34,599 bases of DNA from Proteiniphilum sp. UBA5267 (GCA_002411515.1 DHTF01000103.1:6934-41532); one strand, 5' to 3'; positions 7,057 to 16,023 are shown, counted from the stretch's first letter. Made by a program: numbers and translations. Notes: generated from the letters alone by a model not told the origin.

Positions 7057-8046
7057 TTATTTTTTGCTTTTTGTAGCAACCATTCCTCTGAGTCGCATCA
7101 GGAAACGTTTGCTCGGTTTGCTTTGCAAATAGGTTTCGATATGGCGGGCGCGCTTTTCTTCGAGTATCTGGTCAATTTCAATGAGGATACCCGACTCTTC
7201 CACTTCTCCGAATTCATCGTTGATGGCGGTGCCGAAGAAGCGCATGGTGGGCGAGAGACTCATGTAAGCATTGACCAATGGCGGGATATTGTAGCCCAGT
7301 GCGCGTACTTCCTTGTTGAGGATCTTATAGTCTTCCTTAAAGTTGCGGCCATAGAAAAGTTGTCTCATTTTCCCGAAATCGGTGCCCGTCACCAGGGGGT
7401 CGATGGGCGTAACCATCTTTTTTGTGTCGGGAAAATGCTTGTTCAGAAAATAGAGGATCATGTTGCGGGCATCCTTGTTGTAGGTGCCATACATGGTCAC
7501 CTTGCCAAAGAAATATTTGATATCGGGGTCGATGACGGAGAGTGCTCCCAATCCGTCCCACAGATTGTCGAGTGCAAAAATGCCCTTCCGTCCCATCAGG
7601 GTAGATTGGTATTCGAGCGAGACGAATGAACGACCCAGCTCCACGGTATAGGGGAGGAAATCATCGATAAATTCTTTCGAGAAGTTCAACAGGTGAGCGG
7701 TAGCGAGTATCGGTTTGCCATTTGAATCGAACTCCACGTCGGAGCCAAAAATAAAACGGTAACCACCCAGTATTTCTTCATTCTCGGGATCCCATACAAT
7801 TAGCTGACGATAAGGAATCTCCATGGTGTCGTATTTGTCGATGTCGGCTTCGAGACCGGTACCGCCCCCATAGTGACGAAATGCGATTTCACGCAGCCGC
7901 CCCACTTCCCGCATCAGATTGGGAGAGTCGTGCGCAGTGAATACGTAAATCTCGTTGTTGGCCTTGTTGGTACGTCTCATCCTTTTCTGTACCGTGAGTT
8001 CGCTTTTTATCAGTTCCTTGGAAACCGGTTCTATGATCTTTTCCAT
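7057..8046 (-). CDS. glsB: Glycine lipid N-acyltransferase (GlsB-like, GNAT/OlsB family)
   Basis: The 329-residue product belongs to the OlsB-like group of acyl-ACP N-acyltransferases. Characteristic stretches are REVGRLREIAFRHYGGGTG (near residues 46-64), YRQLIVWDPENEEILGGYRF, the ELGRSFV segment, and a C-terminal half with FFGKVTMYGTYNKDARNMI. In Bacteroides the GlsB protein joins a 3-hydroxy fatty acid to the amino group of glycine, and GlsA then esterifies the hydroxyl with a second fatty acid. The gene lies 21 bases downstream of the acyltransferase gene glsA, and this pairing is the main support for the substrate. By sequence alone an ornithine lipid route cannot be excluded. The protein is probably peripheral to the inner membrane; no signal peptide is seen. 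Confidence 0.85.
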   Translation of the reverse strand: MEKIIEPVSKELIKSELTVQKRMRRTNKANNEIYVFTAHDSPNLMREVGRLREIAFRHYGGGTGLEADIDKYDTMEIPYRQLIVWDPENEEILGGYRFIFGSDVEFDSNGKPILATAHLLNFSKEFIDDFLPYTVELGRSFVSLEYQSTLMGRKGIFALDNLWDGLGALSVIDPDIKYFFGKVTMYGTYNKDARNMILYFLNKHFPDTKKMVTPIDPLVTGTDFGKMRQLFYGRNFKEDYKILNKEVRALGYNIPPLVNAYMSLSPTMRFFGTAINDEFGEVEESGILIEIDQILEEKRARHIETYLQSKPSKRFLMRLRGMVATKSKK

Positions 8047-8067
8047 ATCGTCTTATATAAATACAGG

Positions 8068-8892
8068 TCACTTCATTGTGTATACGACCTCTTTTACAAA
8101 TTGTGCCCATTGCTGCGGTGTCTTCGAACTGTCGAATGTTTGCCAGGGTATGGGCTTGCCAAAGGTGATGGTAAACTCGCGGCGACTGTTTTTAAACATC
8201 TCATCTGGTAGCCAGATCAACTCCACATTGAATTTTAATCCGATCTTCTTGCGGAAATTGGAGAAATTGTAAAAGAAATTGGAGTTGCGGCCTTTGAAAT
8301 GGACGGGTATGATGTCTCTTTGGTGTTCTACTGACTTGATGATGAAGCTCTTCATCCACTCCAGATCGATAATCCTCCCTTTTATTTTGCGGGAACATAA
8401 ACCCGCAGGGAAGGTGATTACCTGGTTGTCGGATAAATAGGCGTCGTTGATGGCTTTTGCCGATTCCCTCGCCTGCGCACCATACTTGTTGATGGGCACA
8501 AAGATAGGTTTCAGCGGCTCAATGAAATACAACACATCATTGACGAGATATTTGATATTTCCGTGATACTTTTCACCGAGATAGGCTGAAAGACAAATTC
8601 CATCGAGCCCTCCCAACGGGTGGTTCGATGCAAAAGTGAATTTACCCGATTCAGGTATGTTCTCTTCTCCCACTATGCGCAGCTTCAGATTGAATTCCTT
8701 CTCTACCAATGCCTGCATGAAAGCCACACCTTCCACGTCTCTGTTGCGGGAAAGAATCCCGTTGATGTCGTCCTGGTGAAGTGTTCGCTTGAGATAATTT
8801 ATCAGAAACCGCGGGATTCGATGGTAATACTTGGGGGCCTTGGCTTGTAAGATATTGTCCACATCAATCCTGAATCCATTCTCTTGGTTCAT
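8068..8892 (-). CDS. glsA: Glycine lipid O-acyltransferase (GlsA-like, PlsC superfamily)
   Basis: The 274-residue product is a 1-acylglycerol-phosphate acyltransferase-like enzyme expected to acylate the hydroxyl of N-(3-hydroxyacyl)glycine. The catalytic motif I reads ASNHPLGGLDG with H91 and D97. The spacing is H-x5-D, one residue longer than the classical H-x4-D of PlsC. Later blocks are KPIFVPINKYG and TFPAGLCSRKIKGRIID, then DIIPVHFKGRNSNFFY. The ATG at 8892 (MNQENGFRID) is preferred over 8931, because a -7 element overlaps the upstream part. It is the first gene of the glsA-glsB unit and is divergent from mraZ across 274 bases, so envelope lipid synthesis and division genes share a control region. 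Confidence 0.85.
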   Translation of the reverse strand: MNQENGFRIDVDNILQAKAPKYYHRIPRFLINYLKRTLHQDDINGILSRNRDVEGVAFMQALVEKEFNLKLRIVGEENIPESGKFTFASNHPLGGLDGICLSAYLGEKYHGNIKYLVNDVLYFIEPLKPIFVPINKYGAQARESAKAINDAYLSDNQVITFPAGLCSRKIKGRIIDLEWMKSFIIKSVEHQRDIIPVHFKGRNSNFFYNFSNFRKKIGLKFNVELIWLPDEMFKNSRREFTITFGKPIPWQTFDSSKTPQQWAQFVKEVVYTMK

Positions 8893-8930
8893 CGTAACTT
8901 CCTCTACTCCTAATTCCTCGCAAATGTACA

Positions 8931-8954
8931 AAAATTAGATAACCCGCAAAGATA
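8931..8954 (-). promoter_or_regulatory. Two -7 promoter elements upstream of glsA
   Basis: On the minus strand TATCTTTG (8947-8954) and TACATTTG (8931-8938) both match TAnnTTTG exactly and lie 38-62 bases before the glsA ATG at 8892. No convincing -33 TTTG was found at 18-21 bases for either. One or both probably start the glsA-glsB transcript. Confidence 0.45.
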
Positions 8955-9025
8955 GTAGCAGACATTTTTCTTTTTTTATCATAAACAATCAAAAAAAGAG
9001 GATCGACTTATGTGTTTTGTAAAGC

Positions 9026-9040
9026 ACTCTGAAACAGAGT
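9026..9040. promoter_or_regulatory. Small inverted repeat between glsA and mraZ
   Basis: ACTCTG (9026-9031) and CAGAGT (9035-9040) are perfect 6-bp inverted arms around AAA. There is no T run, so it is not a terminator. It sits about 45 bases upstream of the MraZ-type repeats and could be an operator; evidence is the symmetry alone. Confidence 0.25.
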
Positions 9041-9083
9041 TATATGTGTTTTTGCTATTCTGTTGATAACTTTTTTACAAATT

Positions 9084-9127
9084 AATGTGTGGAAATGTGG
9101 GGGGAAGTGGTTTATTTTGTACTTTTA
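9084..9127 (+). promoter_or_regulatory. MraZ-box operator and dcw promoter
   Basis: Three units repeat at an exact 10-base period: AATGTGTGGA (9084-9093), AATGTGGGGG (9094-9103) and GAAGTGGTTT (9104-9113). Known MraZ sites are direct repeats of the type (A/T)(A/T)GTGG(G/T), or TGGGN with 5-base spacers, also at period 10. Next comes TACTTTTA (9120-9127), one base off the Bacteroides -7 consensus. Its -33 region at 19 bases spacing falls on the second repeat, so bound MraZ would block the promoter. The leader to the mraZ ATG would be about 33 bases. Confidence 0.65.
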
Positions 9128-9166
9128 CAGCATAAATGATTCTATCCTGTTGAATTTGATAGAGAA

Positions 9167-9619
9167 ATGTTGCAGTTTCTGGGAAATATGGAAGCCAGGG
9201 CCGATGCAAAAGGGAGAATTTTTATTCCGGCCCTTTTTCGAAAACGCTTGCAAAGCGGAGGCGAGGAGTTTATGGTGCTTCGGAAAGATATTTTTCAGGA
9301 TTGTCTTGTGCTATACCCCGGGAGTGTTTGGGAGAAAGAACTAGAAATACTTCGAAGCCGCTTGAATAAGTGGAACCGGGAGCAGCAGCAGATCTTCCGC
9401 CAGTTTGTATTGGATGCAGAACGGATAGAAATGGATGCAAGTGGACGTATCCTCATACCGAAACGTTATCTTCAGATGGTTTCCATTGATACAGATGTGC
9501 GTTTTCTCGGCGTAGATGAAACCATCGAGATTTGGGCAAAAGAGAAGCTGGAGCAACCGCTGGTCGATCCGGGCGAGTTCTCTGCAGCCTTGCAGCAGTT
9601 GATGGCAAACTTCCCTTAA
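9167..9619 (+). CDS. mraZ: MraZ, transcriptional regulator of the dcw cluster
   Basis: The 150-residue product has the two AbrB-like repeats of MraZ: residues 1-50 with GNMEARADAKGRIFIPALFR, and residues 80-120 with RIEMDASGRILIPKRYL. MraZ forms a ring-shaped oligomer that binds GTGG-type direct repeats and in E. coli represses its own operon. Suitable repeats lie 54-83 bases before the start codon here, so autoregulation is likely. The ATG at 9167 gives the expected start MLQFLGNMEARAD. It is 11 bases before rsmH and heads a cluster that runs without a strand change to yqeY at 25322. Confidence 0.95.
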   Translation: MLQFLGNMEARADAKGRIFIPALFRKRLQSGGEEFMVLRKDIFQDCLVLYPGSVWEKELEILRSRLNKWNREQQQIFRQFVLDAERIEMDASGRILIPKRYLQMVSIDTDVRFLGVDETIEIWAKEKLEQPLVDPGEFSAALQQLMANFP

Positions 9620-9630
9620 TTTTCAAGACG

Positions 9631-10554
9631 ATGTTAAAAAATGGCAGACAGACGGCGTATCATATTCCGGCCTTGCTCAATGAAAGCATCGACGGGTTGG
9701 ATATCCGTCCCTCAGGCCTGTATGTGGATGTTACCTTCGGTGGCGGAGGTCATTCGCGCGAGATCTTGCGTCGGCTGAATCCGGATGGGCGACTGGTGGC
9801 TTTCGACCAGGATGAAGATGCCATACGCAATGCGATTGACGATCCCAGGTTTCTATTTGTAAGAAGTAATTTTCGTTTTCTGAAAAATTTTCTGCGCTAC
9901 CACGGGATCGAGGAGGTGGACGGGATACTGGCCGATCTGGGCGTGTCGTCGCACCACTTCGATGATGCCGGACGCGGTTTCTCATTTCGTTTTGCCGGGG
10001 ACCTGGATATGCGCATGAATCGTGGCGCTCAAAAAAGTGCAGCAGATATTCTCAATGAGTATCCCGAAGAGAAAATCCGGGAGGTATTTGCGAAATATGG
10101 AGAGCTAAAGAACGCACACAGAATTGCTGCTTCGGTGGTGTCATATCGGCAGACCAGGAGATTCTCCACAACAGACGATCTGCTCGCCGTGCTGGAGCCA
10201 TTTGCTTTCAAAGACCGGGAGAAGAAAATATTGGCGCAGGCATTTCAGGCCCTTCGCATTGAAGTGAATGGAGAGATGGAGGCGCTTACCGAAATGCTCT
10301 CACAGGCACTGGAGGTTCTGAAACCGGGAGGACGATTGAGTGTGATCTCCTATCATTCGTTGGAGGATCGGCTGGTGAAAAATTTCTTCAAAACAGGTAA
10401 CTTTGCGGGCGAAATTATCAAGGATTTTTACGGCAACTGGCAAACACCCTTCGAACTGGTCAACCGCAAAGTGATCGTGCCGGTGATGGAAGAACAAGAG
10501 GAAAATCCGCGCTCACGCAGCGCCAAACTGCGTATCGCGGAGAAAAAGAAATAA
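9631..10554 (+). CDS. rsmH: 16S rRNA (cytosine-1402-N4)-methyltransferase RsmH
   Basis: RsmH (formerly MraW) adds a methyl group to N4 of C1402 of 16S rRNA, on the same base that RsmI modifies. The 307-residue product shows YHIPALLNESIDGL, the S-adenosylmethionine motif VDVTFGGGGHSREIL, the acidic DQDEDAI, then ILADLGVSSHHFDDAGRGFS and the C-terminal ISYHSLEDRLVKNFFK. The longer frame starting at 9532 overlaps mraZ and adds non-family sequence, so the ATG at 9631 is used. It is the standard second gene of dcw clusters. A 91-base gap follows before ftsL, with only a weak AAAGC/GCTTT hairpin in it. Confidence 0.95.
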   Translation: MLKNGRQTAYHIPALLNESIDGLDIRPSGLYVDVTFGGGGHSREILRRLNPDGRLVAFDQDEDAIRNAIDDPRFLFVRSNFRFLKNFLRYHGIEEVDGILADLGVSSHHFDDAGRGFSFRFAGDLDMRMNRGAQKSAADILNEYPEEKIREVFAKYGELKNAHRIAASVVSYRQTRRFSTTDDLLAVLEPFAFKDREKKILAQAFQALRIEVNGEMEALTEMLSQALEVLKPGGRLSVISYHSLEDRLVKNFFKTGNFAGEIIKDFYGNWQTPFELVNRKVIVPVMEEQEENPRSRSAKLRIAEKKK

Positions 10555-10645
10555 AAGAGACTGCGAAAGAACAATCCCGCTGAAAGCCCAAAGCTTTTTT
10601 TCAAAAGAGCGGATAGTGAAACGCTGACAGCTGAAAGAATTAAAA

Positions 10646-10984
10646 ATGAAAGTGAAGTTCGATAACATACGCAAATCGTTTGTCCATGTTTTTGGAGGAA
10701 GTGTTCTCACCGAGAACTACTTCCTCAAAAACATGTGGTTTATTGTTGCGATTGTGCTGGTTATGTTCTTGTTTATCGGACATCGGTATAAAGTACTACA
10801 AAGAATGTCGGAAATTGAGCGGCTTGAGCAGGAGCTGAAAGATGCGAAGTATGAGTCGCTCACCATCTCTTCGAGTCTCACCGAAGCAGGCCGGCAGGGA
10901 GAAATTGAACGACGGGTTGAGGAGGCGGGGCTGGATCTGGAGGTGACCAGGGAGCCCATCTATTTGCTCAATCCAAAAAAATAG
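10646..10984 (+). CDS. ftsL: FtsL-like divisome protein
   Basis: The 112-residue product is a bitopic membrane protein: a basic cytoplasmic part (residues 1-28), one membrane segment (MWFIVAIVLVMFLFIG, near 31-46), and a periplasmic coiled coil (MSEIERLEQELKDAKYESL). The end, EEAGLDLEVTREPIYLL, resembles the FtsL/DivIC type. In the divisome FtsL bridges FtsQ and FtsB to FtsW and FtsI. FtsL proteins diverge so much that position matters: it lies between rsmH and ftsI as in other clusters. The N-terminal 28 residues (KFDNIRKSFVHVFGGSVLTE) look like the Bacteroidota form. Start chosen at the first ATG. Confidence 0.82.
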   Translation: MKVKFDNIRKSFVHVFGGSVLTENYFLKNMWFIVAIVLVMFLFIGHRYKVLQRMSEIERLEQELKDAKYESLTISSSLTEAGRQGEIERRVEEAGLDLEVTREPIYLLNPKK

Positions 10985-10994
10985 AGAAAACAGC

Positions 10995-11029
10995 ATGCAG
11001 ACACCCCTGCAGCGGGGTGCATCCTGCAT
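10995..11029 (+). other. Intercistronic hairpin between ftsL and ftsI
   Basis: Outer arms ATGCAG (10995-11000) and CTGCAT (11024-11029) and inner arms CACCCC (11002-11007) and GGGGTG (11014-11019) can form a two-part stem with a 6-base loop, TGCAGC. No T run follows, so it is not an intrinsic terminator. It ends 15 bases before the ftsI ATG and could affect mRNA stability or ftsI translation. The same outer arms recur after ftsZ. Confidence 0.6.
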
Positions 11030-11044
11030 AAACCCGAGTAAGCA

Positions 11045-13243
11045 ATGCAGCAACAAGACAGAAAAGACAAAAAAGGTGTTTTGGGTAGATACGGACTCAT
11101 CGTAACCGTGTTGATGCTGTTAGCCGGTGCGATCATCTTTAGCGCTGCCAGAATCGTGTTTACCTCCGAAGGGAAGAAATGGCGCGAGGTGGGTGAGAAA
11201 GAAACGGTCATTAGAGATCGGGTAATTTTGCCTAAACGAGGTAATATTTATACGCACGATGGTAAGCTGTTGGCTACTACAGAGCCCCTCTACAGCATCT
11301 ACATGGACTTTTGGGCCGAAGGAATGCAAAAAGATACCCTGGAAAAATATGTGGGCGATCTTTCTCTGGCGCTTGCCAAAAAGTTTCCTGACCGCACGGC
11401 TTCTCAATACAGAAATGTGATTATGAATGGCTGGAAGATGCGGGAGAATGAAGAACGCCAGATTCAGACCAACAAGGCGAACGGCTCCGACAAGAAGGTG
11501 ACCATTCGTTCGAGATATGTGAAGATACTGCGACAGGATATTTCGTATGTCGACCTCAAGGAGATCCGTACTTATCCTTTCTGGAACCAACGCTCAAACC
11601 GCAGCGGACTCATTGCGGAGGAGCGGAATGCACGCAAAAAACCTTTTGGAAACCTGGCTACCCGCACGGTGGGAAATGTGTACAAGGATCTGGAAAAGGG
11701 AGGTGCCAGCGGCCTGGAGTTGAAATATGATTCCCTCCTGAGTGGCGTGCAGGGTGTAAAGTTCCGCCAGAAGATACAGGGAAAATGGATGGATGTGGTG
11801 GAGAAACCGGCCGAGGAGGGTTGGGATATTGTCACTACCCTCGATGCCGATATCCAGGATATTGCAGAGCGCTCCCTGCGGGACAAGCTGGTGGAGACCG
11901 AAGCCGAATCGGGCACAGCCATTATTATGGAGGTGCAAAGCGGTGAAATAAAGGGGATTGTGAACCTCGACAGGATGAGCAACGGTAACTACGCCGAAGG
12001 GAACCCCAACGCCTTCTCTTATATGAATGAGCCGGGGTCGACGTTTAAAACCGTGACGACCATGGTGGCACTCGATGATGGCGTGGTGACACCCACCGAC
12101 TCCTTTTACGTAGGCAACGGTCTTTTCCAATACAACAAAAGATGGGTGAGAGATCACTATTGGCGACGTGGACAGGATAGGGGATACCTCACCGTAGCGG
12201 AAGGAATGGCCATTTCTTCCAACGTGGTGATGAGCAAGATTGTATTGAAAGGATACGAAAAGAACCCCCGAAAATACGTGGAAGGAATCGACCGGATTGG
12301 GCTGAGAAAACAGCTCAAGTGGGATGTACCCCTCCAGGGGATAGAAGGAACATCGTCCATCCGCTTCCCCGACGATAAATCAAACTATTGGTCCAAAACC
12401 ACGCTCCCCTGGATGTCGTTCGGTTATGAAACGCAGATTCCTCCCATTTATATGCTGATGTTCTACAATGGAATAGCCAACGGTGGTAACATGATCAAGC
12501 CATTTATTGCCAAGCGGTTTGTAAAAGATGGAAAGGTGGTTAAAGAGGTGGAGCCAGAAGTGGTAAACCCCCAGATGTGTAAGGAAACCACACTGCAACA
12601 GATACATGAGATGCTGTTGAATGTGATCGAAGAAGGTACAGCGAAGGTGGTAAAATCCGATTATTTTTCCATTGCCGGCAAAACAGGCACAGCCCAAATA
12701 GCCTCAGGTGGCGCATATGGAGGATACTATGTTTCTTTCTGTGGTTATTTCCCTGCCGATAAGCCGATGTATACCATTTTTGTGGGACTGCGGAAGCCGA
12801 ATGGCGTGCCTTCCGGCGGCGGTATGGCGGGCATGGTTTTCAAAAATATAGCAGAACAAACTTACGTGAGAAAAGTGCAGCTCACCGTGGAGGATTGTAA
12901 GATAGACTCCACCCTGCAAAAAGATCCCGTAATAAAGCACGGCAACTGGCAACAAAACCAGACACTGCTGGCTTCGTTACATTATCCCTCGGGCTCACTG
13001 GATGAAGAAACCAACTGGGTGAAGATCACACAAGATAGCCTGGGTTATCAGCCAAGAGCACTTCCGGTGAAAGCGTCGCAGATTCCCGACGTTCGCGGCA
13101 TGGGTGCACGCGATGCGGTGTACCTCCTGGAGAAAATGGGCCTCAGGACGAACCTCTCCGGTGCGGGAAAAGTCGTTGCTCAATCGTTTCCGCCAGGTCA
13201 GAGATTGGTAAAAGGAACCACCATCACCATCACATTGCAATAG
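11045..13243 (+). CDS. ftsI: FtsI, septal peptidoglycan transpeptidase with a C-terminal PASTA domain
   Basis: FtsI (penicillin-binding protein 3) crosslinks new peptidoglycan at the septum. The 732-residue product has a short cytoplasmic start and a membrane segment near residues 17-37, then the dimerisation domain with ILPKRGNIYTHDGKLLA. The transpeptidase domain follows, with SxxK at S332-TFK, SSN near 390 and KTG near 546. The last 65 residues form a PASTA domain (QIPDVRGMGARDAVYLLEKMG), which is usual in Bacteroidota but absent from E. coli FtsI. PASTA domains in other proteins bind peptidoglycan or regulate binding partners. It sits 60 bases after ftsL and ends 3 bases before murE, so ftsI and murE are co-translated or nearly so. 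Confidence 0.95.
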   Translation: MQQQDRKDKKGVLGRYGLIVTVLMLLAGAIIFSAARIVFTSEGKKWREVGEKETVIRDRVILPKRGNIYTHDGKLLATTEPLYSIYMDFWAEGMQKDTLEKYVGDLSLALAKKFPDRTASQYRNVIMNGWKMRENEERQIQTNKANGSDKKVTIRSRYVKILRQDISYVDLKEIRTYPFWNQRSNRSGLIAEERNARKKPFGNLATRTVGNVYKDLEKGGASGLELKYDSLLSGVQGVKFRQKIQGKWMDVVEKPAEEGWDIVTTLDADIQDIAERSLRDKLVETEAESGTAIIMEVQSGEIKGIVNLDRMSNGNYAEGNPNAFSYMNEPGSTFKTVTTMVALDDGVVTPTDSFYVGNGLFQYNKRWVRDHYWRRGQDRGYLTVAEGMAISSNVVMSKIVLKGYEKNPRKYVEGIDRIGLRKQLKWDVPLQGIEGTSSIRFPDDKSNYWSKTTLPWMSFGYETQIPPIYMLMFYNGIANGGNMIKPFIAKRFVKDGKVVKEVEPEVVNPQMCKETTLQQIHEMLLNVIEEGTAKVVKSDYFSIAGKTGTAQIASGGAYGGYYVSFCGYFPADKPMYTIFVGLRKPNGVPSGGGMAGMVFKNIAEQTYVRKVQLTVEDCKIDSTLQKDPVIKHGNWQQNQTLLASLHYPSGSLDEETNWVKITQDSLGYQPRALPVKASQIPDVRGMGARDAVYLLEKMGLRTNLSGAGKVVAQSFPPGQRLVKGTTITITLQ

Positions 13244-13246
13244 CGT

Positions 13247-14713
13247 ATGAAACTACAGAAATTAATAAAAAAATGTTCGGTCGTTGCTCTTCGGGGTAAC
13301 GCAGAAGTAGAGGTAACCGGTATTACTTCCGACTCACGCACTGTGACACCGGGTTCACTCTTCATTGCGGTAGAGGGTATCTGTACCGATGGTCATGCTT
13401 ATATTGGTAAAGCAATTGAGCAGGAGGCACTTGTTGTGGTCTATGACAAGCCCATGATTGAAGAGTACTTCTCTAAAATCACTTATGTACAGGTGGAGGA
13501 CAGTGCCGCGGCCCTGGCACTCATCGCTTCAGAGTGGTTCGGCAACCCGTCGGAACAGCTCCAACTGGTGGGCGTGACTGGCACCAACGGTAAAACTACC
13601 ATTGCTACCCTGCTCTATGAAACGCTCCGGAAGATGGGACACCCCGCAGGACTGCTCTCAACTGTGGCCAACTATGTGAACGGTGAACGATACCCGACCA
13701 CCCATACCACGGTCGACCCCATCACATTGAATAGCTATCTCCGCAAGATGGTGGATGCCGGATGCCAGCACGCCTTTATGGAGGTAAGCTCTCACGCCAT
13801 CCACCAGAAAAGGATACATGGCCTTCGCTTTGCAGGTGGTATCTTCACCAACCTCACCCAGGATCATCTCGATTATCACAAGAATATGCTGGAATACCGG
13901 AATGTGAAGAAGTCTTTTTTCGATCATCTTCCCCCGGATGCCTTTGCCCTTACCAATGCAGACGATAAAAACGGAGCAGTGATGTTACAAAACAGCAAAG
14001 CTCTTCGAAAAACATACTCGGTAAGGGGTATGGCCGATTTCAAAGCACGCATATTCGAGAAGCATTTCGATGGAACCGACATTGAAATAAACGGCAGAGA
14101 ACTCACCGTTCAGTTTGTGGGCATCTTCAACGTGTATAACCTGCTGGCCGTATATGGCGCAGCCGTTCTACTTGGACTCGACGAGGATGAGCTGCTGAGG
14201 ATACTCTCTCTGTTGACTCCGGTGGCAGGACGTTTCCAAACCTTCCGCTCACCCAAAGACTACACGGCAATTGTGGATTATGCCCATACGCCTGATGCAC
14301 TGACCAACGTATTGAATGCCATACACGAGGTTCTCAACAACAAGGGAAAGATCATCACGGTGGTAGGCTGTGGAGGTAATCGCGACAAGACAAAGCGGCC
14401 GATCATGGCGCGCGAGGCAGTGAACCTCAGTGATAAGGTGGTGTTCACCTCCGACAATCCCCGATTTGAAGAACCTGCCGATATCCTGCAGGATATGATC
14501 GCAGGCCTTACCCCGGAACAGCAGTATGCTGCTCTCACCATCATCGACCGGCGCGAAGCCATTAAAACAGCTTCTGCCCTGGCTCAACCGGGCGACGTGA
14601 TTCTCATTGCCGGAAAAGGACACGAAGATTATCAGGAAATAAAAGGTGTGAAACATCATTTCGACGACAAGGAAGAGGTGGAGAAGATATTTGCAGCACA
14701 ACAAAATGCCTGA
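13247..14713 (+). CDS. murE: UDP-MurNAc-tripeptide synthetase, meso-diaminopimelate type
   Basis: MurE adds the third amino acid to UDP-MurNAc-L-Ala-D-Glu in the cytoplasm. The 488-residue product has the three Mur ligase domains. The N-terminal domain contains [17 protein letters not shown]. The ATP loop is [10 protein letters not shown] near residues 107-116, with the central [10 protein letters not shown]. The C-terminal domain contains DYAHTPDAL and [12 protein letters not shown]. The substrate-selecting motif reads DNPR (D403-R406), the form linked to meso-diaminopimelate rather than lysine, so the wall is predicted to be meso-DAP type, as usual in Bacteroidota. It starts 3 bases after ftsI and is followed by mraY after 23 bases. 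Confidence 0.95.
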   Translation: MKLQKLIKKCSVVALRGNAEVEVTGITSDSRTVTPGSLFIAVEGICTDGHAYIGKAIEQEALVVVYDKPMIEEYFSKITYVQVEDSAAALALIASEWFGNPSEQLQLVGVTGTNGKTTIATLLYETLRKMGHPAGLLSTVANYVNGERYPTTHTTVDPITLNSYLRKMVDAGCQHAFMEVSSHAIHQKRIHGLRFAGGIFTNLTQDHLDYHKNMLEYRNVKKSFFDHLPPDAFALTNADDKNGAVMLQNSKALRKTYSVRGMADFKARIFEKHFDGTDIEINGRELTVQFVGIFNVYNLLAVYGAAVLLGLDEDELLRILSLLTPVAGRFQTFRSPKDYTAIVDYAHTPDALTNVLNAIHEVLNNKGKIITVVGCGGNRDKTKRPIMAREAVNLSDKVVFTSDNPRFEEPADILQDMIAGLTPEQQYAALTIIDRREAIKTASALAQPGDVILIAGKGHEDYQEIKGVKHHFDDKEEVEKIFAAQQNA

Positions 14714-14736
14714 GAGAAAACGAAAATATTGAAACT

Positions 14737-15996
14737 ATGTTGTATTATCTTTTTGATTATTTAGACAAACTTGATTTTCCCGGAGCAGGCATGTTTCAAT
14801 ACGTGATGTTCCGCTCAGCCATGGCGGCGATCTTTTCCCTGTTGATCGGAATTTTTGTAGGCAAGAAGATCATCCTCCGCTTACAGAAAAAGCAGATTGG
14901 GGAAACAATCCGCAACCTCGATCTGGAGGGACAATATAGCAAGCGCGGCACACCCACCATGGGAGGGATCATCATCATTCTCTCCATTCTGGTCTCCACA
15001 TTGCTTTTTGGAAAGCTGGAAAATATCTACATCATCCTCATGTTGGTAAGTACCGTCTGGCTCGGCTTACTGGGCTTTGCCGATGATTATATCAAGGTAT
15101 TCAAGAAGGACAAAGAGGGACTGAAAGGGAAAATTAAAGTCGTGGCGCAGATAGGCCTGGGACTTATTGTGGGATTGACAATTTTATGCAGTCCCGAGAT
15201 CGTGGTAAGGGAAAACAGGGAGGTACGGGTGAACAACATCATCGAAGAGGTCGTCTACCAAACCGAAGATGTGAAAACAACCAGCACCACCATTCCCTTC
15301 ATGAAGAACAACAACTTCGACTACAAGTGGCTGGTCAACTGGATGGGTGACTATGCCGATGAGGCAGCGTGGATTGTTTTCATCCTGGTGGTGATCCTCA
15401 TTGTGACGGCTGTATCCAACAGCGCCAACCTGACCGATGGACTGGATGGATTGACGTCGGGCTCCTCGGCCATCATTGGCGTGGCACTGGGAATACTGGC
15501 TTATGTGTCGGGCCGTGTGGACTTTGCCTCTTACCTCAACATCATGCACATTCCCGGCGGAGATGAGCTCATGGTCTTTGCCAGCGCCTTTGTGGGTGCT
15601 TGTGTGGGCTTTCTCTGGTACAATGCTTATCCTGCACAGGTATTTATGGGCGACACAGGGAGTTTGACTCTGGGAGGCATCATCGGCGTGTTTGCGGTGC
15701 TCATCCACAAGGAACTGCTGCTCCCTATTCTCTGTGGTGTCTTCTTTGTGGAAGCCCTGTCGGTTATTGCACAGGTGACCTATTTTAAATATACGAAGAA
15801 AAAGTTGGGCGTTGGCAAGCGTATCTTCAAAATGACCCCGTTGCATCATCATTATCAGAAGCCTGGTAACGGAAGCATCGACGCATTGATACAGAAACCC
15901 TTTGCACCGCTTGCCGAACCCAAGATTGTGAGCCGCTTCTGGCTCGTGGGCATGATCCTGGTTGTGCTCACCCTGGCAACACTCAAAATGAGATAG
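14737..15996 (+). CDS. mraY: Phospho-MurNAc-pentapeptide translocase MraY
   Basis: MraY transfers phospho-MurNAc-pentapeptide to undecaprenyl phosphate to give lipid I. The 419-residue integral membrane protein carries the family motifs [10 protein letters not shown] (near residue 68), [29 protein letters not shown] and the C-terminal [12 protein letters not shown]. It is about 60 residues longer than E. coli MraY. The extra part lies between membrane segments 4 and 5 (near residues 150-205, with [15 protein letters not shown] and [15 protein letters not shown]). By the known topology this loop should face the periplasm. Long loops here are a Bacteroidota trait as far as I recall. It is co-directional with murE and murD. 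Confidence 0.95.
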   Translation: MLYYLFDYLDKLDFPGAGMFQYVMFRSAMAAIFSLLIGIFVGKKIILRLQKKQIGETIRNLDLEGQYSKRGTPTMGGIIIILSILVSTLLFGKLENIYIILMLVSTVWLGLLGFADDYIKVFKKDKEGLKGKIKVVAQIGLGLIVGLTILCSPEIVVRENREVRVNNIIEEVVYQTEDVKTTSTTIPFMKNNNFDYKWLVNWMGDYADEAAWIVFILVVILIVTAVSNSANLTDGLDGLTSGSSAIIGVALGILAYVSGRVDFASYLNIMHIPGGDELMVFASAFVGACVGFLWYNAYPAQVFMGDTGSLTLGGIIGVFAVLIHKELLLPILCGVFFVEALSVIAQVTYFKYTKKKLGVGKRIFKMTPLHHHYQKPGNGSIDALIQKPFAPLAEPKIVSRFWLVGMILVVLTLATLKMR

Positions 15997-16023
15997 TCGA
16001 ATTGATTGATGGAGAGAGAAACA

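Noticed and set aside
9532..9630. Extended rsmH start overlapping mraZ
   Set aside because: The extra 33 residues are mraZ sequence read in another frame; the conserved start begins at 9631.
10586..10606. AAAGC/GCTTT hairpin with T run after rsmH as a terminator
   Set aside because: The stem is only five base pairs and weak, and essential division genes follow directly; at most a mild attenuator.
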